Positions 44,429 to 51,949 of a stretch of 64,000 bases of DNA are shown here, in pieces. A program made the position numbers and the translations under genes. The notes beneath the pieces were generated by a model. It was not told the DNA's origin. It did no database searches and worked only from the letters and a program-made list of their open reading frames with translations. The DNA comes from Bacteroidota bacterium (GTDB lineage Bacteria; Bacteroidota; Bacteroidia; Chitinophagales; Chitinophagaceae), in NCBI GenBank assembly GCA_026391455.1, contig JAPLEH010000022.1, positions 34,997 through 98,996 of the forward strand, read 5' to 3'. Every line of letters begins with the position of its first letter. Positions within the stretch are counted from its first letter, which is position 1.

Positions 44429-46384
44429 TCAGGCATTTGCTGTTTCCGCCAGGCCTTTTGTTTTGATCTCTTCTATCGCACGTGCCAGGAATGTATCCAC
44501 ATCCAGCATACCCTCATCTCCTTTGCCCTGTACACGTACCGATACTTTATTCTCATTCATTTCCTTCTCTCCCACGATCAGCATATAGGGTACTTTCAAT
44601 AGTTCAGTATCCCTTATCTTTTTGCCGATCTTCTCGTTCCGGTCGTCTACTTCACTACGAATATCTGCTTTTTTCAGTTTATCTGAAACAGATTTTGCAT
44701 AATCCATGAACTTATCACTGATCGGCAGCACTTTTACCTGTACCGGCGCCAGCCAAAGTGGGAATTTTCCCGCATAATGCTCCAGCAGGAACCCGATGAA
44801 GCGCTCATGCGTTCCAAGAGGGGCCCGGTGGATAATAAGCGGTATTTCCGGCTGGTTTTGCTGATTAGTGAATGACAATTTAAAACTGCGTGGCTGTGCA
44901 AAATCCACCTGATTGGTGGCCAGTGTGAATTCCCGGCCAATGGCACTCCATATCTGCACATCAATTTTGGGTCCGTAAAAGGCACCCTCCCCTTTTACTT
45001 CCACAAAGGGCACGCCGGTTTCAATCAGCACATTGCGTACCAGTTCCTCTGTTTCTTTCCACAATTCCGGTTCATTCACATATTTCTGTCCCAGTTTTTC
45101 GGGATCATGCAAACTCAGGCGCATCACGTATTTCTCAATCCCGAAAATTTTAAAATATTTCAGGTACAGATCGTTCACTGCTTTGAATTCCTGTGCAAAT
45201 TGCTCTTTGGTGCAATAGATATGCGCATCGTTCATATGCAGGCAGCGTACCCGCATAAGGCCAAACAATTCACCACTCTGCTCATAGCGGTAGCAGGTAC
45301 CGTATTCTGCAATACGATATGGCATATCGCGATAGCTCTTCGGTTCAGCATCGAAGATTTTATGGTGATGGGGACAATTCATGGCCCTGAGATAGTATTT
45401 CTCACCGTCCATTTCCATGGCAGGAAACATACTGTCGGCATAGTAAGGCAGGTGTCCGCTGGTCAGGTAAAGGTTTTCTTTAGCAATATGCGGTGTTACC
45501 ACCCGCTTATACCCGGCAGCCAGTTCTGACTCTTTAGCCAGCTTTTCCAATTCTTCAATGATGATGGTACCATTAGGCATCCAAAGGATAAGCCCTGCAC
45601 CGATATCATCATTGGTGGTATAGATACTGAGTTCTTTACCCAGTTTGCGGTGGTCTCTTTTTTTCGCTTCCTCCAGCATGGCCAGGTGTTCATCCAGCTC
45701 TTTTTGAGAAGGGAACGTTACCCCATATACACGGGTAAGTTGTTTATTCTTTTCATCACCTTTCCAATAGGCACCAGCCACATTGGTCAGTTTGATGGCC
45801 TTGATATGACCCGTGTGCGGGATATGGGGTCCGCGGCAGAGATCAGTAAAGTCACCTTGTGTATAAAAGGTGATATTACCATCCTGGAGACCGCCGAGCA
45901 GGTCCAGTTTATATTCATCATTCTTCTGCGAAAAATAATTAATGGCTTCCTGTTTGGAAATTTCCTTACGCTGGTATTCGCTATTCCTCTTCGCCAGTTC
46001 ATTCATTTTTTTCTCCAGTTGCGCCAGGTCTTCTTCGGTAATTTTCTTATCACCCAGATCCATATCGTAATAGAACCCCTGCGGATTTTCCAATGCAGGG
46101 CCAACCCAGAATTTTACACCGGGGTACAATGCTTCCACGGCTTCTGCCATGAGGTGCGCAGAAGAGTGCCATAAGGTATTCTTGCCTTCCGGATCCGTCC
46201 ACGTGAGCAATTTCAAGGTCGTATCATCCAGTATCGGTCTTGATGCATCCCACACTTCGCCGCCCACACTGGCAGCCAGTACTTTTTTTGCCAAACCTTC
46301 AGAAATGGATTTCGCCACCGCCATAGCAGTAGTGCCTTTTTCATACTGGCGAACGGATCCATCTGGTAATGTAATGTTGATCAT
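44429..46384 (-). CDS. thrS: Threonyl-tRNA synthetase
   Basis: A 651-residue enzyme from ATG 46384 (MINITLPDGSVRQY); the TTG at 46414 falls in the promoter box and is rejected. The TGS domain is at about 1-62, and the N2 editing domain has HSSAHLMAEAV and the SAD segment CRGPHIPHTG. The class II core has LRAMNCPHHHKIF, where Cys and His bind zinc. VEVKGEGAFYGPKID and HRAPLGTHERFIG follow, and the anticodon-binding C-domain comes last. It charges tRNA-Thr in the cytoplasm. It leads thrS-infC. Confidence 0.98.
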   Translation of the reverse strand: MINITLPDGSVRQYEKGTTAMAVAKSISEGLAKKVLAASVGGEVWDASRPILDDTTLKLLTWTDPEGKNTLWHSSAHLMAEAVEALYPGVKFWVGPALENPQGFYYDMDLGDKKITEEDLAQLEKKMNELAKRNSEYQRKEISKQEAINYFSQKNDEYKLDLLGGLQDGNITFYTQGDFTDLCRGPHIPHTGHIKAIKLTNVAGAYWKGDEKNKQLTRVYGVTFPSQKELDEHLAMLEEAKKRDHRKLGKELSIYTTNDDIGAGLILWMPNGTIIIEELEKLAKESELAAGYKRVVTPHIAKENLYLTSGHLPYYADSMFPAMEMDGEKYYLRAMNCPHHHKIFDAEPKSYRDMPYRIAEYGTCYRYEQSGELFGLMRVRCLHMNDAHIYCTKEQFAQEFKAVNDLYLKYFKIFGIEKYVMRLSLHDPEKLGQKYVNEPELWKETEELVRNVLIETGVPFVEVKGEGAFYGPKIDVQIWSAIGREFTLATNQVDFAQPRSFKLSFTNQQNQPEIPLIIHRAPLGTHERFIGFLLEHYAGKFPLWLAPVQVKVLPISDKFMDYAKSVSDKLKKADIRSEVDDRNEKIGKKIRDTELLKVPYMLIVGEKEMNENKVSVRVQGKGDEGMLDVDTFLARAIEEIKTKGLAETANA

Positions 46385-46411
46385 GCAGTAATACTCTGTT
46401 TTTTGAGTCTG

Positions 46412-46419
46412 CAAATTTA
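46412..46419 (-). promoter_or_regulatory. -7 box of thrS
   Basis: TAAATTTG on the minus strand, 27 nt before ATG 46384; it excludes the TTG start at 46414 lying in the box. Confidence 0.6.
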
Positions 46420-46430
46420 GCGAAAACAGG

Positions 46431-47183
46431 CTAAAGACGACGAAGAATAAGCTGGTTTATACGTTTCATTTTTTGTGCTGCTGCTTTCCTGCGTATCTCA
46501 AAAAGGGAAGGATTATTGTAATACAAACCCGCCATCCGGAATTGACGTGTGCGCCAGTTGACCAGGCGTTGCTGACCATACCATTTTGATAGCCCCAGCG
46601 TAATGCTATGCAAAAACTTCGTGAGGGGATGCGTGGGCCTAACCTGCTCATACAACCGGCGGTATTGCTGGTTCAACGATCGCTGAAAACGGCGGTAATC
46701 GGGCCGGTAAGCTTTTAGTTCGGCAGGAGTAAAACCGGTTATCAATGCCTGCCAGATATCACCATTGATATGCGCATTGATGCCCATAAGCTGATAATGC
46801 AGGGGGGATAAGGAAGTGTCTGCAAAATAGTCCTTCCACCCGTCTGCAGGTGACTGATTGGTTTGGTATGCTTGTACGGCCCGCAAAAAATAGCCGGCAA
46901 AGTTCAGTTCAAACCGTTCGGTGCGGGCCCGTACGGAGTCGGTGCTGCCTGAAAAAAAATGTATGGCCCTGTCGGTGGTTTCTACATAAATGGCTGCGAA
47001 ATGCCGGGCTACAGAGGTGGAATGCCGTATGGAATCCAACTGCATCAGCAACTCCCGGGCGGATGATGGCCCCTGCGCGGATGCCGACCGGAACAGGGAG
47101 GTACAGCTAAATATACCTGCAAGGATTACCCCTTTCAGCAGGGCGTTGCGATATGGATAGAGGATCAAATTTTTCAAAAACAA
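46431..47183 (-). CDS. DUF5995-like exported protein (no ATG start)
   Basis: A protein of about 250 residues with a signal peptide-like N-terminus (GVILAGIFSCTSLF, then SASAQG). The helical body includes FAAIYVETTDRAI, RFELNFAGYFLRAV and HYQLMGINAHINGDIWQAL; the last motif is the one I associate with DUF5995. No ATG lies in frame near the signal sequence; TTG 47183 or ATT 47192 must be used. An ATG at about 47196 is in another frame and would reach this frame only with one extra C in its GGCCCC run, so an indel or sequencing error is possible. Function unknown. Confidence 0.7.
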   Translation of the reverse strand: MFLKNLILYPYRNALLKGVILAGIFSCTSLFRSASAQGPSSARELLMQLDSIRHSTSVARHFAAIYVETTDRAIHFFSGSTDSVRARTERFELNFAGYFLRAVQAYQTNQSPADGWKDYFADTSLSPLHYQLMGINAHINGDIWQALITGFTPAELKAYRPDYRRFQRSLNQQYRRLYEQVRPTHPLTKFLHSITLGLSKWYGQQRLVNWRTRQFRMAGLYYNNPSLFEIRRKAAAQKMKRINQLILRRL

Positions 47184-47202
47184 TCTTTTAATGGGGCCAT
47201 TT

Positions 47203-47210
47203 CAAAATTA
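47203..47210 (-). promoter_or_regulatory. -7 box of the DUF5995-like gene
   Basis: TAATTTTG on the minus strand matches the consensus and lies about 10-20 nt before the candidate start codons. Confidence 0.45.
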
Positions 47211-47256
47211 ACAAACTCTTGCTGAACTCGTCTTTCTTCAATACGAATGCATTCGT

Positions 47257-47264
47257 TATTTTTG
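47257..47264 (+). promoter_or_regulatory. -7 box abutting the 387-aa secreted protein start
   Basis: TATTTTTG ends 5 nt before ATG 47270, supporting that start over 47219. Confidence 0.5.
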
Positions 47265-47269
47265 ACCCG

Positions 47270-48433
47270 ATGAAAAAAGTATTGACGCTAAGCTGGATCG
47301 TTTTTTCATTGATAGCAAACCTGATTCCTGCTACTTCCAACGCACAGGACCTTACCGGTATCTGGAAAGGTTATTTCATTTCCGATGGTGGTGATTACTA
47401 TAAACTGGAATTCCAGGTCGCACAGTCGAATACCTACGGCGTTACCGGCGTTTCCTATTCCTATCTCGATGTAAGGTTTTATGGTAAAGCCACCATGACC
47501 GGCAATTTCATTAAGAATTCCTCCACCTTCAGGATACGCGAGATTCGGACAGTAGAAGTAAAAAGTTCATTGGGCGGGGCTACCTGTATCATGAACTATG
47601 ACTTTAAATACACCCGTTCCGGCAGAGAAGAATTTCTCGAAGGGACTTATCTTGGCAAATACGAAGGCAAGTATGCACAACCCGATGGTAAATGGGGCGA
47701 CTGCGGTGCGGGAAAAGTTTACCTGCGTAGGGTAAAGCAATCCGATTTTTATGTAGAACCCTTTCTGCGTAATAAAATCAATGCCACCAACCGGCCCGTG
47801 ATCGTGAATGAAGCACCCCGCCGGGATTCCGTGAAAAAAAAGCCCAATACCCCTCCGGTGGTGACCAAAAAACCTGTGGTGAATACCAAACCTCCGGTTA
47901 CTAACCCTAAACCCAAAATAACGACCAAGCCTCCCGTAGTGCAAACCAAACCACCGGTAGTGCCCAAGCCGGTCACTAAAACCAACACACTTCCGGTAGT
48001 CAAAACAAAAACAGATTCTGTACTTACCAAACCACAGGTACCAGTGGTGATCAATAAACCCGTTATACCCAAACCGGCTGTACTAAAGAACCGCTCCAAC
48101 GAAGTGGTGAAAGCCCTTACGGTAAGCAGTCAGGATGTGACCGTAAAAATCTATGATAACGGAGAAATTGATGATGACACGATCTCCGTGTATTTCGACA
48201 ATAAACAAGTGTTGTCTTCCAAACGCCTCACCACTTCTCCCCTTACGGTTAAATTGCGGCTGGATGATGATCATACTGATCATGAACTGGTGATGGTAGC
48301 TGAGAACCTGGGCCGCATCCCCCCCAATACCTCTTTGATGATTGTGGAAGCAGGCGGGCAACGTTTTGAAGTGCGGATTACGTCTACTGAACAGAAAAAC
48401 GCGGTGGTCCGCTTCCGGTATCAGCAACCCTGA
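47270..48433 (+). CDS. Secreted protein with Thr/Pro/Lys repeat linker and conserved C-terminal domain (paralogue 1)
   Basis: The protein is about 387 residues from ATG 47270. It has a signal peptide (cleavage near SNAQDL), a lipocalin-like beta domain (about 27-170, starting LTGIWKGYF), and a low-complexity linker (about 185-275) made of KPPVV, TKPPV and NPKPK words. The C-terminal domain (about 285-387) has VKIYDNGEIDDDTISVYF, LVMVAENLGRIPPNTSLMIV and EQKNAVVRFRY. The next gene encodes a paralogue with the same two end domains. The C-terminal domain looks like a small beta-sandwich; its function is not known to me. A close promoter box lies 5 nt before the start. Confidence 0.8.
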   Translation: MKKVLTLSWIVFSLIANLIPATSNAQDLTGIWKGYFISDGGDYYKLEFQVAQSNTYGVTGVSYSYLDVRFYGKATMTGNFIKNSSTFRIREIRTVEVKSSLGGATCIMNYDFKYTRSGREEFLEGTYLGKYEGKYAQPDGKWGDCGAGKVYLRRVKQSDFYVEPFLRNKINATNRPVIVNEAPRRDSVKKKPNTPPVVTKKPVVNTKPPVTNPKPKITTKPPVVQTKPPVVPKPVTKTNTLPVVKTKTDSVLTKPQVPVVINKPVIPKPAVLKNRSNEVVKALTVSSQDVTVKIYDNGEIDDDTISVYFDNKQVLSSKRLTTSPLTVKLRLDDDHTDHELVMVAENLGRIPPNTSLMIVEAGGQRFEVRITSTEQKNAVVRFRYQQP

Positions 48434-48520
48434 TACCCGGCACAATGAAAATACAAGACCGGTTACCGTTTCTGTAATTTTATTTTGCGCTCCTCCAATT
48501 ATTATTATTTTTCCATTATT

Positions 48521-49381
48521 ATGCTGCGCAAAATTTTCATATCGCTACTATTAATCACCGGTTTGTTTGCCTCCGCACAGGATATCAATGGTATCTGGAA
48601 AGGGAAAATCGTAATGGCCCCCGGTGGTTGTTTTCCGGTTTACAATATCGAATTACAATTGCAGGTGGCGGGCAGCCGCATCACCGGCACAGCCTATCAT
48701 TTCTCTGACTCCCTCAACTATGTGCGCGAAAATTTTGAAGGCATTTATAAAAAAGACAGCAACCTGCTGCTGATTCAGGAAACAGGTATCATCACATTCA
48801 AAATACGGGAGGATTGTGTACCCTGTATCAAAACCTATCGCCTTACTTTTCATCGCGGTGGCGGTAATGTGGTTACGGATGAACAATTACGCGGCGGATG
48901 GTATACCCCTTCGGGAAAAGCCCTCGATGGCAAAACACCCTGCGAACCCGGCACCATTGTACTCAACCGCTTTGACAAAGCCACTTTCAAACCTGAATTG
49001 AAATTGCCCCCCACCCTTACCAAACGAAAGGCCGAACTGGTAAAAGAGATCAAAGTGGATACCGGCAATATCAAGATCGATTTCTATGATAATGGCCAGA
49101 TCGATGGGGATACTATTTCGGTATATGCCAATGGTATGCCCGTAGTATCCCGGAAAATGCTCACCACCAAACCTGTATCGGTCAGCATCCGGGTAGATAT
49201 GAAACACCTGGAACAGGAACTTATTATGGTAGGTGAAAACCTTGGTTCCATTCCGCCCAATACCGCTTTGATGATCGTAACTGCAGGTGATAAACGGTAT
49301 CAATTGTACCTTACTTCTGATGAACAGAAAAATGCAATGGTGCGGTTTATTTATGAGAAGCCATTAGCAAAAACGCAGTGA
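48521..49381 (+). CDS. Secreted protein (paralogue 2)
   Basis: The protein is about 286 residues from ATG 48521 (MLRKIFISLLLITG). A signal peptide (cleavage near ASAQDI) is followed by the same domain start as paralogue 1 (INGIWKGKIV), a Cys-containing middle (CVPCIKTYRLTF), and a short linker instead of the Pro/Lys repeat. The C-terminal domain is clearly homologous: IDFYDNGQIDGDTISVYA, LIMVGENLGSIPPNTALMIV and EQKNAMVRFIY. It follows paralogue 1 with an 87-bp gap and appears to be a tandem duplicate that has lost or never gained the long linker. No enzyme motif is visible. Confidence 0.8.
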   Translation: MLRKIFISLLLITGLFASAQDINGIWKGKIVMAPGGCFPVYNIELQLQVAGSRITGTAYHFSDSLNYVRENFEGIYKKDSNLLLIQETGIITFKIREDCVPCIKTYRLTFHRGGGNVVTDEQLRGGWYTPSGKALDGKTPCEPGTIVLNRFDKATFKPELKLPPTLTKRKAELVKEIKVDTGNIKIDFYDNGQIDGDTISVYANGMPVVSRKMLTTKPVSVSIRVDMKHLEQELIMVGENLGSIPPNTALMIVTAGDKRYQLYLTSDEQKNAMVRFIYEKPLAKTQ

Positions 49382-49430
49382 TTCTTTGTAAAATTGTTTT
49401 ACGACATGAAACGATAAAGGGTTGCTGATT

Positions 49431-49775
49431 CTATAACCTGTCACCCATCAATACCCTTTTCAAATTCCCTTTTTCAGCTACCAGCAACCAAAGCAAATAT
49501 GGCGCAAATACGATGATGCCTGCAATAGCTGCCACGATACCAAACAGGATGTAAGGTGCAGCAAATTTATTTCGCCACATAATCCATATACCAGATAATA
49601 GTAAATAGCAACTAAAGTCCAGGTTGAATTGGCCATTCCAGCTAAGTTCCTGAATGTTAGAAAGAAATACATAAAACAGACTGGCTCCTTCCTGTTTCAA
49701 AGCGATAAACGTATAGGTGAGCATAGCGAGGGTTTGCAAAATAAGCAGCACTTTTAAAAATAATAGTCGTTTCAT
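49431..49775 (-). CDS. Small membrane protein of unknown function
   Basis: A 114-residue protein from ATG 49775 (MKRLLFLKVLL); the longer 49841 reading has no support. Four hydrophobic segments fall at about 3-22, 46-62, 70-85 and 90-108. There are no charged motifs or known domain. It lies downstream of a TetR regulator on the same strand (177-bp gap), so it could be a regulator target, but that is inference. Confidence 0.68.
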   Translation of the reverse strand: MKRLLFLKVLLILQTLAMLTYTFIALKQEGASLFYVFLSNIQELSWNGQFNLDFSCYLLLSGIWIMWRNKFAAPYILFGIVAAIAGIIVFAPYLLWLLVAEKGNLKRVLMGDRL

Positions 49776-49952
49776 TTTACTTGTTGAAAAGTGGGTTTTC
49801 AGATTACTAATTGGGCAAAGAAGATCCGCTAGAGCAGGCATTGATTTATGTGCTTCCGGGATAACATCAAACGCCGAGTCTTACTGGCCCGGGGTAAAAC
49901 TAAGGTAGCAATAGCTCTGCGGTTAGACGGTACCGTACAATATCGATGATGA

Positions 49953-50495
49953 TCAATTAAATTTTCGCAGCATCTCTTTAAGACTAGAGAAGTATGCGGA
50001 GAGCCATGGGTAGTTGAGATTGGCAGGATTGATCTGTAAATAAAAATTTTCCAGAGCCAGAGCAAAAATAGCTTCTAATTGTTGCTGCGGCATCTCCATC
50101 CCGGTATCCCTGAGCCAGAGATGAACGAAAGAGTTGCCCACCATTTTATCCGATTGGTAAACCGCTGCTGCAAAAGCGGGGATATTTTTATGAATGCGTA
50201 ATTGCCGGTTGAAAAGCAGGTCTGTTTTATGTTCAATGAAAACATGAATGATATCCGGATCTATTCGGGTGGCTTGTATCTCTTTGTGTGCAATTACGGT
50301 TGATTGTTCCAAATGATAAGCCAGCAATACCTCCATAAACAATTCGAGATCGGCAAAATGATGATAGAAAGAGGATTTACTTTTGCCCACTTTCCGGGCG
50401 AGCGGTTCTATTTTAAGTGCCTCCTCCCCCGCATAAGCAAACAGTTCATAGCCGGTTTTGATCCATACAGCTTTATTATCGGGTGCATTGTTCAT
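49953..50495 (-). CDS. TetR-family transcriptional regulator
   Basis: A 180-residue protein. The N-terminal helix-turn-helix is TGYELFAYAGEEALKIEPLARKVGKSKSSFYHHFADLELF (about 14-53), the usual TetR three-helix arrangement with the SSFYHHF recognition helix. The rest is a helical ligand-binding domain with no specific ligand signature. It is 13 bp after a small unknown gene on the same strand. The regulated genes are not clear; autoregulation and control of the neighbouring small proteins are common in this family. Confidence 0.9.
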   Translation of the reverse strand: MNNAPDNKAVWIKTGYELFAYAGEEALKIEPLARKVGKSKSSFYHHFADLELFMEVLLAYHLEQSTVIAHKEIQATRIDPDIIHVFIEHKTDLLFNRQLRIHKNIPAFAAAVYQSDKMVGNSFVHLWLRDTGMEMPQQQLEAIFALALENFYLQINPANLNYPWLSAYFSSLKEMLRKFN

Positions 50496-50508
50496 TGTAT
50501 TTGTAGAT

Positions 50509-50949
50509 CTAATTCTTTATTCTTTTTTGCAGCTCCACACCCTCCGGCATTTTTTTGTTCCCGATCGGGGTTCTAGTTTCCCATATGGCTTCTAACTGAT
50601 CGGTCGCGATTTCTGTAAAAGCCCAGTTTTGGTCACCATATAATTGAAGTTGCCGGAGTGCATCTGCATTCTTTATACCAATGAAAACCTTTCCCGGATC
50701 AGGAGGATGATCAAAGACCTGAAAAGTGAAATTTTTGTACGTACCAAATGTTTTCACTTCATATAAATAGGCTATTGTATCAGCCGGCACTATCCGTACA
50801 TACAAATCAGGTTGATGTATACTTTTTTCAAAGCCGGGTAATGGACATGTTTTGCCAAGCCAATTTAAGATACAGTCAATGTCATTATCCCTAACCGTAG
50901 TAACGGGCAAATGTTGTCCCTGATATATGGTGAACATGCCGTTTCGCAT
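50509..50949 (-). CDS. Conserved-looking protein of unknown function (TetR operon)
   Basis: A 146-residue soluble protein from ATG 50949 with no signal peptide. The fold seems mixed; one feature is YVRIVPADTIAYLYEVK, followed by TFQVFDHPPDPGKVFIGIKN. I do not recognise a family. It precedes the TetR regulator by 13 bp, so it is probably cotranscribed and may be connected to the regulator's signal or target. Confidence 0.68.
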   Translation of the reverse strand: MRNGMFTIYQGQHLPVTTVRDNDIDCILNWLGKTCPLPGFEKSIHQPDLYVRIVPADTIAYLYEVKTFGTYKNFTFQVFDHPPDPGKVFIGIKNADALRQLQLYGDQNWAFTEIATDQLEAIWETRTPIGNKKMPEGVELQKRIKN

Positions 50950-51052
50950 AAAAGAAAAATCGCAAATAAAATTTTAATTAAATGATACGAATAAGTTATA
51001 TAAAGCAACTAACCTAAACAATGGTCAGCAAAAATAAAACAGGATCCGCCGA

Positions 51053-51583
51053 TTATTCATTGATCTGAATATTCCAGTCCGTTTCAACATCCTTTTTAAG
51101 TAATAGATTCAGGTCAATATACTTTTTGGAACCCTTCACTACAAAATGCAGATCAGCACTTCCGGAAGTGCCCTGGGAACTTTCTGACATTTGGATGCTG
51201 CCATAGGGCTCCAAAAAAATACCGTTTATTGTTCCTACATAAGCCTGAATAGACCCGTTTGTTTTAATGTATTCAACTGCTTTTTTATAAGCCGTTGTCT
51301 CTCGTATCACAAAAAACAAAACGGCTTTTACGAGAATGACAAATATGAACAGCCCGGTTAATATTTTCAGGAGCAATGTTTTTTGATTCCGTATTTTCTT
51401 TTGTTTAATAACCTCCCGGCAAATAAAAATACCTGATAGCCAAAAGAGTACCCAACCTATCGATTTGCTCTCCCAAAAAAAGTAAAGACCAAACAGCCGG
51501 CAAAGATATCCATAAACCAAAAAAAACAATGTCGCTATTATTACAAATTGTGCAACCCGACTAAAGGGAAAATAATGCCTCAA
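51053..51583 (-). CDS. Coa1-like membrane protein (TTG start)
   Basis: A 176-residue protein with three hydrophobic segments (about 10-35, 42-55 and 70-95). A C-terminal soluble domain contains TSGSADLHFVVKG and ends DWNIQINE. This half resembles the Coa1 / cytochrome-oxidase-assembly fold, which follows a membrane helix in many bacteria. No ATG lies in frame near the first segment, and an in-frame TAA closes the frame upstream, so TTG 51583 (or ATT) must start it. It is flanked by gene-free AT-rich DNA. A role in cytochrome oxidase is not indicated by neighbours. Confidence 0.65.
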   Translation of the reverse strand: MRHYFPFSRVAQFVIIATLFFLVYGYLCRLFGLYFFWESKSIGWVLFWLSGIFICREVIKQKKIRNQKTLLLKILTGLFIFVILVKAVLFFVIRETTAYKKAVEYIKTNGSIQAYVGTINGIFLEPYGSIQMSESSQGTSGSADLHFVVKGSKKYIDLNLLLKKDVETDWNIQINE

Positions 51584-51949
51584 AATATGCCTGATTTAAG
51601 GTGTAAATAAATATGAACCAGATACACAAACCAATGATCCTGAACAAATCAATCTTTAGTTCCGTATTTTAATAAAATAAAAATAGTACAAAATTTAAGA
51701 TCAGCAATCGGCATATTCAACGGTGGTGGCATTATATAAGTTCTCCCAGATAGCCAAACAATGCCAGGGTACTGTATTCAGGAATAACACTCTTGATACA
51801 GATTCCATCTTTAAAATGTGAATTACATTGATAAACGAAAATGTTACAGTAATCAGCTTTCATAAAGCCCTTCACTTAAAAAAACAAAACCCGAAATCAA
51901 TCGGGTCTTATTTTTACTTTTTAATTTTGACTTTTTATTTTTCATTTTC
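51584..51949. other. Gene-free AT-rich gap
   Basis: This 366-bp stretch between the Coa1-like and EF-G-like genes has no supported ORF (one 68-aa frame is low-complexity) and no repeats beyond short poly-T/ACTTTTT words near 51908-51955. It contains the EF-G terminator at 51875-51906. Confidence 0.6.
51875..51906 (-). terminator. Terminator of the EF-G-like gene
   Basis: ACCCGA (51889-51894) pairs with TCGGGT (51901-51906); on the minus strand GTTTTGTTTTTTT follows. Confidence 0.65.
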
